Position numbers and translations under genes: made by a program. The notes beneath the pieces were generated by a model. The model was given only the letters and a program-made list of their open reading frames with translations. It ran no database searches and was not told the origin of the DNA. Below are positions 60,801-64,000 of a stretch of 64,000 nt of DNA, piece after piece. This stretch comes from Thermobifida halotolerans (GTDB lineage Bacteria; Actinomycetota; Actinomycetes; Streptosporangiales; Streptosporangiaceae), in NCBI RefSeq assembly GCF_003574835.2, contig NZ_CP063196.1, positions 2,232,001 through 2,296,000 on the forward strand. Reading direction: 5' to 3'. Each line of letters starts with the position of its first letter. Position 1 is the first letter of the stretch.

Positions 60801-60950
60801 GCTGGCGGCTGCCAGCATCCCTCGGACGGTGGAGGGCGGTGGGACGGGTAGGCAGCGGGTCGTCCTGGGAAACATCGGGTCGCGGAAGGAGGCCACGGGA
60901 GCGTACAGCTCGATCCGCACCGCCTCGACTGGCGCTCGCGGTGGTGTCAT
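57819..60950 (-). CDS. Cas5-Cas3 fusion (type I-B)
   Basis: 1043 residues from the ATG at 60950 (GTGAGGA RBS; 9 bp after cas7). Residues ~10-235 are Cas5: RIELYAPVASFRDPMFPRTT, then PVPPPSTVRGMLAAASG. A short linker (NGSREYKEEQRRE) precedes Cas3: HD nuclease (EHSKAVQEAA about 264, ALLHDAGKIAEGF about 300), helicase Walker A CSPTGSGKTEAAL (about 505), DExH-type VLDELHAYDP (about 645) and motif VI QRAGRVNRRG (about 843). Thus the crRNA 5'-handle subunit and the target-DNA nuclease-helicase form one chain, with no stop, start or frameshift between them. Cas3 is normally recruited only after target binding. Confidence 0.93.
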   Translation of the reverse strand: MTPPRAPVEAVRIELYAPVASFRDPMFPRTTRCLPVPPPSTVRGMLAAASGRRSEPVTLGMSAHAEGQGTDAETYHPIASNGTNPAVGGRVQAGKGGTTLRQCPFLTGIHLSLWVASPDADRIAAALRSPVWPLRLGRSQDLVHIRSITPTVLHPAEEAHIGHALAPAGGHEAPQATPLRLAETITPDRQWTRFGDYLWCAEPAGRAPVHGAYRDPSDDQAVWLHTLEGNGSREYKEEQRRELAGVWAKSAAYSALGRPETLTEHSKAVQEAARAVADRIDSPGVLAEHPGFWAAVETAALLHDAGKIAEGFQRQIRSKKDRWGERHEVLSLAYLHLLTGHLKPQEQKLAAAGVAFHHRPLPGPRGLAERYPATADWQKKFGHDPTAPEGRPKGQIPKKRHLALLGWYADRLGQEPEPLGRHKIWELARDAFAQVRDDWSCPVPPDEGLVAVLAQGAVTLADHCGSSHTALQTHMPLPRDYIATLTAPYPHQKAAAETDGHLVLCSPTGSGKTEAALAWASRQIDDMGGHPRLVWVLPYRASIDAARRRLAGGLLAPPGQERPDIAVLHATAAQSLLAEMTSEDGATDIDDAAVSAAKARAQAEAMRSLFVQRVRVSTPHQLLRAAIAGPRYSSFLLEQANALLVLDELHAYDPVTFGRICAAMQLWEQLGSRIAVLSATLAPPMLALLSDAPSDGASPSLTGPVTVHRTPAGTAPDRHHLVLDEQTITDPSALQRISEWLAQGHSVLAIANTVATAQHLYRRLAPAARESLPDDPDAAVLLHSRFRACDRAAIEHRIRRRHPERDEGEPGRRGGLVVATQALEVSLCLDFDRGVSELAPVEALAQRAGRVNRRGRHPEGPVEFRVHETENHLPYEEGAIEAARYALHQVPGPMISEHTIDDWLRLAYDTEWGRQWERDARRARDEFMRDFLTFTEPFEDRSEYAARLDEAFDSVEILHADDEEDYLERYAADPLLAAELLIPVRFTQFMRIRTARRARPVAAGPGGPHLWVTDLPYDPEIGLDLAAAKGPSPGLSPQGGTIL

Positions 60951-60958
60951 CGCCGTCC

Positions 60959-62020
60959 TCACCGCTGCGGGTCGTCGAACCAGTGGTCGCACGCCCCGGC
61001 TCGGATCTCCTCGGCCAGGCCCCTCAGCAGTGGCCGGGGGTGGTCCATGACCACCCTGCCTCCGCCGACCAGCGGGGCGGCCTGGTTGTCGAACTCCTTA
61101 CGCGCCCGGTCCCGGAAGCCCGGCCGCCAGCCGATCCGTACCGGCATTTCCCACTGTCCCTGCCAGGCCTCCAACTCCTGGGCGAGCACATCGCCGCGTA
61201 CCCGCAGCCCGGAGCCGTCTTCGGCGCCATCGACGACGAACCCCAGCGGGTTGACGCCGCCGGCCATCGGCACCAGCGCGACCAGGGCCGGAGTGCGGTC
61301 GCCGTAGTGCAGCGCCTTCTTGGCTCCTCCGGCCAGGTCCGCGATCGCCTCCAGCAGTAGGGCCACCCGCTCCCGGCGGGTCTCCAGCGGCAGACGCAGC
61401 GCCTGCTGGCCGCGGAAGGAGACCATCGTCGCCCCCGCCTCGATGGCGGCGGCGGCCTTCATCGCCTCCTGCTTGCTGAGGTAGTTGGCCTTCCCGCCTT
61501 TTTTGCCGGCCAGGGTGAAGGTGCCGACCCGGGGAAGGTCGAGCAGGAACGGCGCGGCGAGGTCGGCGGTGTAGAACTGGTGGGAGTGCAGGACCGGCTC
61601 GTCGATTCCGCGCGACATCACCCCGAAGTCCTCGGTGACGCGCACCGGTTCCACCGACATGAACGTCCCCACCATGAACGGGCTGTCCCGCAGGGTGGTG
61701 GCGTCGTCCTTGGACTTCGCGGCCGCTTTCATGTAGCCGAACAGGTCGTCGTCGGCGAATCGTGCGGGATCGGCCGCGGTGGTGGCTTTCTGCGCTTTGC
61801 CCTGGGCTTTGCCCACGCGTTCCACCGTGGAGGGGACCGATCCGGCGGCGGTCATGGTGTCGCGCACCCACCGGCGGAACGCCTGCGCCGACACATAGGG
61901 GTGGATCCGACCGCGTACCCGCGCGTACTTCACCGGGGTCGTGGTGGTGTTCTCACTCTTGCCGTTGTTGGGCGCGCCCGCTTCGACCGCGAGCACGATC
62001 TTTCCCGCCAGGTAGCTCAT
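60959..62020 (-). CDS. cas7: Cas7 (Cst2/DevR type), Cascade backbone
   Basis: 353 residues. GKIVLAVEAGAPNNGKSENT, then RIHPYVSAQAFRRWVRDTM, fits the DevR/Cst2 Cas7 pattern; the middle has LRDSPFMVGTFMSVEPVRVTE and SRGIDEPVLHSHQFYTADL. Several copies should coat the crRNA spacer in the type I-B Cascade. The ATG at 62020 overlaps the cas8 stop (ATGA). A short gap of 8 bp to the Cas5-Cas3 start. Confidence 0.92.
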   Translation of the reverse strand: MSYLAGKIVLAVEAGAPNNGKSENTTTTPVKYARVRGRIHPYVSAQAFRRWVRDTMTAAGSVPSTVERVGKAQGKAQKATTAADPARFADDDLFGYMKAAAKSKDDATTLRDSPFMVGTFMSVEPVRVTEDFGVMSRGIDEPVLHSHQFYTADLAAPFLLDLPRVGTFTLAGKKGGKANYLSKQEAMKAAAAIEAGATMVSFRGQQALRLPLETRRERVALLLEAIADLAGGAKKALHYGDRTPALVALVPMAGGVNPLGFVVDGAEDGSGLRVRGDVLAQELEAWQGQWEMPVRIGWRPGFRDRARKEFDNQAAPLVGGGRVVMDHPRPLLRGLAEEIRAGACDHWFDDPQR

Positions 62021-63447
62021 CAGACATACTCCTCGTCACGCTCGTCCACATCGGCCAACGGGTCGTCGAACCGCGTCGGTTCTTCTTCGTCGGGGTCCTC
62101 CTCGTGCCCGGACAGGGAGACGCCCAGCCGACCCAGCTCGGCCAGGACCTCGAACCACAGCAGAGCGCGCAGCCTCCACCCGTTCGCTCCGGCGGCCAGC
62201 AGGTCCTCCACCACTGCCGCCGTCACGTCGCCGGGTTCACCGCCGTCGAGGTAGAGGCGGGCGCTGACGGCCATCAGCAGCTTGTGCAGGGGGTAGGCGC
62301 TGCCGGCCACCCGGCGGTACTCGTTGAACCGTCCCCGACTGGACTCGGTGGCGATCCAGCGCGCCACCATTCGGGCGAGTGGTTTGAGTTGTTCGGTGTC
62401 CACTGCGTGCATCTCCTCCAGGTAGACGGCGACCAGGGACCGCCACGTCTCGACTTTTCTCCGCAGGACCGTCTCGACGGCGGTGCTGCGTTTGAACAGT
62501 TCAGCGACCAGGCGGTCGCGCGGTGCCAGTTGCGGGTCGAACAGGAGCCGGGCCAGGGCCGTCGTGCCGTCCACCACGGTCCTGCCCGCCGCATCGGTCC
62601 GGTGCAGTGTGCGTTTGAGGTCCTGCCACCCTTCTCGGCAGGCGGGGTCGCTCAGCATGCGCTGCAGGAACCGGGTGGTCCCGATCCTGGTGGAGACCAC
62701 CTTCAGCCACGGTTCCTGGTTGTCGTTCTTGAACATCCACAGGGTGGCGGCCACGGGGTTGTGGACCGCGTGCTCCCTCAGTGCCCGCAGTGCTACGGCT
62801 TCTGGGCCGACACCGTCGGTCAGGCGGTTGAAACCGAGTTGGCGGATACGGTTGGCACGCTTCACGTTGCGCGTGACGAAAGCCCACTCGACCTGCGGAT
62901 CCTCACAGGTCAGCACGGTGGCCGACCCCGCGGTCAGCCACGCCCCGTAGGGCAGCGCCCACATCGCCAGGCGGCACCCGTGGCAGATCGGCCACCCCAG
63001 GGTCTTCGGCGGCAGCGTGTTGATCGTCTTCGCCGTGTCGAACAGCGGCAGCGTGGATTTGGTCCACAGCACCGTGCATTCCTGACCGCAGAACACGCAC
63101 GGGTGGACCTGTCCTTCTCCGGGGTCCGGGCCGAGGATCGCAGCGGTCTGCGACCGCATCACGCCGCGGTCGCGCTGGCGACTGTGGTGGGTGGGTTTGG
63201 CGCCGGGGTAGAGCGCGAAGAGCACTTTCCACCAGTCGTAGCTGCTGTCCTCCTTGGAAGCGGCCGCCGCGATCGCGACGTCCTCGGTTATGCGCTGCGC
63301 GGCTTGCTCCAGATCTTCTGCACTCAACTGTTCGGGCCGTCGCCTGTCCGCCAGCGCGGTAAGGGCCCACGCACCGCAGCGCTGGAGCGGATGCCCGGTC
63401 AATCTCAGGGAGGGGGTGGAAGCGGGTGAGTCGATCACTTCACCCAC
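62020..63447 (-). CDS. cas8b: Cas8b (Cst1 type), Cascade large subunit
   Basis: 475 residues. LRLTGHPLQRCGAWALTALA at the N-terminus matches Cst1; CVFCGQECT and CHGCRLAMW form the zinc-finger pair typical of this subtype, near residues 117-158. The C-terminal helices (ARMVARWIATESSRGRF, LLMAVSARLYLDGG) are Cas11-like and might also be made separately. It reads PAM and opens the target duplex. The GTG at 63447 overlaps the end of cas6 by 13 bp. It defines the operon as type I-B rather than I-C or I-E. Confidence 0.88.
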   Translation of the reverse strand: MGEVIDSPASTPSLRLTGHPLQRCGAWALTALADRRRPEQLSAEDLEQAAQRITEDVAIAAAASKEDSSYDWWKVLFALYPGAKPTHHSRQRDRGVMRSQTAAILGPDPGEGQVHPCVFCGQECTVLWTKSTLPLFDTAKTINTLPPKTLGWPICHGCRLAMWALPYGAWLTAGSATVLTCEDPQVEWAFVTRNVKRANRIRQLGFNRLTDGVGPEAVALRALREHAVHNPVAATLWMFKNDNQEPWLKVVSTRIGTTRFLQRMLSDPACREGWQDLKRTLHRTDAAGRTVVDGTTALARLLFDPQLAPRDRLVAELFKRSTAVETVLRRKVETWRSLVAVYLEEMHAVDTEQLKPLARMVARWIATESSRGRFNEYRRVAGSAYPLHKLLMAVSARLYLDGGEPGDVTAAVVEDLLAAGANGWRLRALLWFEVLAELGRLGVSLSGHEEDPDEEEPTRFDDPLADVDERDEEYV

Positions 63448-64000
63448 CCGAACCCCTGGTTGTTCGCCAGCCCCAGCCCCCAGTCGTACAACGCGTCCAG
63501 CAGCGCGGGCGACGCGTGAACTCGCACGGTCAGCGGAGCTCCGATTCGAAGCCCTTTCCCCGCGCGGAACATACGGCGGTGTCCTGCTTTGAGAACCTCC
63601 ACCTCCGTTTCGGAGGCCACCCCGAGCGCATCGGCCTTGTGGCGGATGTTGTGGGCCAGTCGCTCCTCATATCCCGTGTCTTCTGGGAGCAGGAAGCGGT
63701 CGTCGTGTTTGAGTACCACCGGGGATACCGTTTCGAAGACCGCCACACCGGAGGAATGCTCAGGCGGCGCCTCCATCTGGACACCGTTGACCCGCAGCGG
63801 TGTCCTTCCCCACCGCAGTTCGTTGGCCCCTCCCAGTCCCGCCAACAGGCACGCGGCGATGCGGGGCACCGGGGACCCCAAGCGCAGCATCCCCCTGTTC
63901 GAGGTCGCATAGGTTCCCTTCTTGCGCGGCGCACCGGGAAACACCGGTGGGCAGAGCCCGAGCGGCCGCAAAGGCGTACCGTTCCAACCGATGTCGTGCA
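63435..64000 (-). CDS. cas6: Cas6, crRNA-processing endonuclease (5' end missing)
   Basis: The frame is open to the window's right edge; the first residues seen are HDIGWNGTPLRPLGL, so the true start lies beyond 64000. The C-terminal part has a RAMP fold with LTVRVHASPALLDALYDWGL and the Gly-rich GLGLANNQGFGW end that is the mark of Cas6. It would cut the CRISPR RNA at the repeat hairpin. A candidate catalytic His is not settled from this portion. It is the only cas6 in the window and may serve the Cmr arrays too. Confidence 0.85.
   Translation of the reverse strand, partial: HDIGWNGTPLRPLGLCPPVFPGAPRKKGTYATSNRGMLRLGSPVPRIAACLLAGLGGANELRWGRTPLRVNGVQMEAPPEHSSGVAVFETVSPVVLKHDDRFLLPEDTGYEERLAHNIRHKADALGVASETEVEVLKAGHRRMFRAGKGLRIGAPLTVRVHASPALLDALYDWGLGLANNQGFGWVK

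Overview
The window is GC-rich throughout (about 70% by eye), except for a short AT-rich toxin/immunity segment near 35.4-36.2 kb. GTG starts and 4-bp ATGA/GTGA gene overlaps are common. The DUF397, DUF6879, DUF6082 and XRE-DUF5753 families are characteristic of filamentous actinomycetes. A member of the Streptosporangiales/Nocardiopsaceae type is my best guess, but the genus is inference. No rRNA, tRNA, origin or clear att site was seen.

Layout. (1) 0-12.4 kb and 24.3-33.0 kb: two blocks of leftward genes that together read as one conjugative element. Block one has a ParB-like protein, a DUF4417 protein, a replication-relaxation protein, a TraG/VirD4-like coupling ATPase and small accessory proteins. 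Block two has a sigma-like regulator, TcpC-like, small membrane, TcpE-like and VirB4-like proteins, a VirB6/TrbL-like channel and an NlpC/P60 wall hydrolase. Cargo at 2.5-7.2 kb includes a degenerate type I-E CRISPR remnant, DUF397/DUF6879 genes and an SDR/ArsR divergent pair. (2) 13.2-24.1 kb: a rightward type III-B (Cmr) operon flanked by two CRISPR arrays with the same repeat, lying between the two conjugation blocks. Gene order is cmr2, cmr3, cmr4, cmr5, cmr6, a CARF-like gene, a six-TM membrane protein gene and cmr1. (3) 33-50 kb: a broken Imm51-like gene, an IS630-family element, a very large RHS/YD-repeat toxin with a Hint domain and a CPCC-type candidate immunity protein, a LamG-type secreted protein and a DUF4041/GIY-YIG protein. 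(4) 50.5-53.5 kb: a group II intron inserted in an RsbW-like ATPase gene. (5) 54.1-64 kb: a 28-repeat CRISPR array and a leftward type I-B operon, cas6-cas8b-cas7-(cas5::cas3 fusion)-cas4-cas1-cas2, whose cas6 runs off the right edge.

How the parts may work together. All three arrays carry the same leader block, GGGTAAAGTCGC, exactly 5 nt from the right end of the last repeat, although the third array has a different repeat. I infer that all are transcribed leftward and that the Cas1-Cas2-Cas4 set at 56-58 kb could serve all of them. The Cmr operon has no cas6 or adaptation genes of its own, so it may borrow Cas6 from the type I-B system. Its Cas10 keeps the cyclase GGDD motif but shows no HD nuclease domain. 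Together with the CARF-like protein and the polytopic membrane protein, this suggests cyclic-oligoadenylate signalling to a membrane effector. That CARF/membrane pair inside a Cmr operon, and the single-polypeptide Cas5-Cas3, are the most interesting items here.
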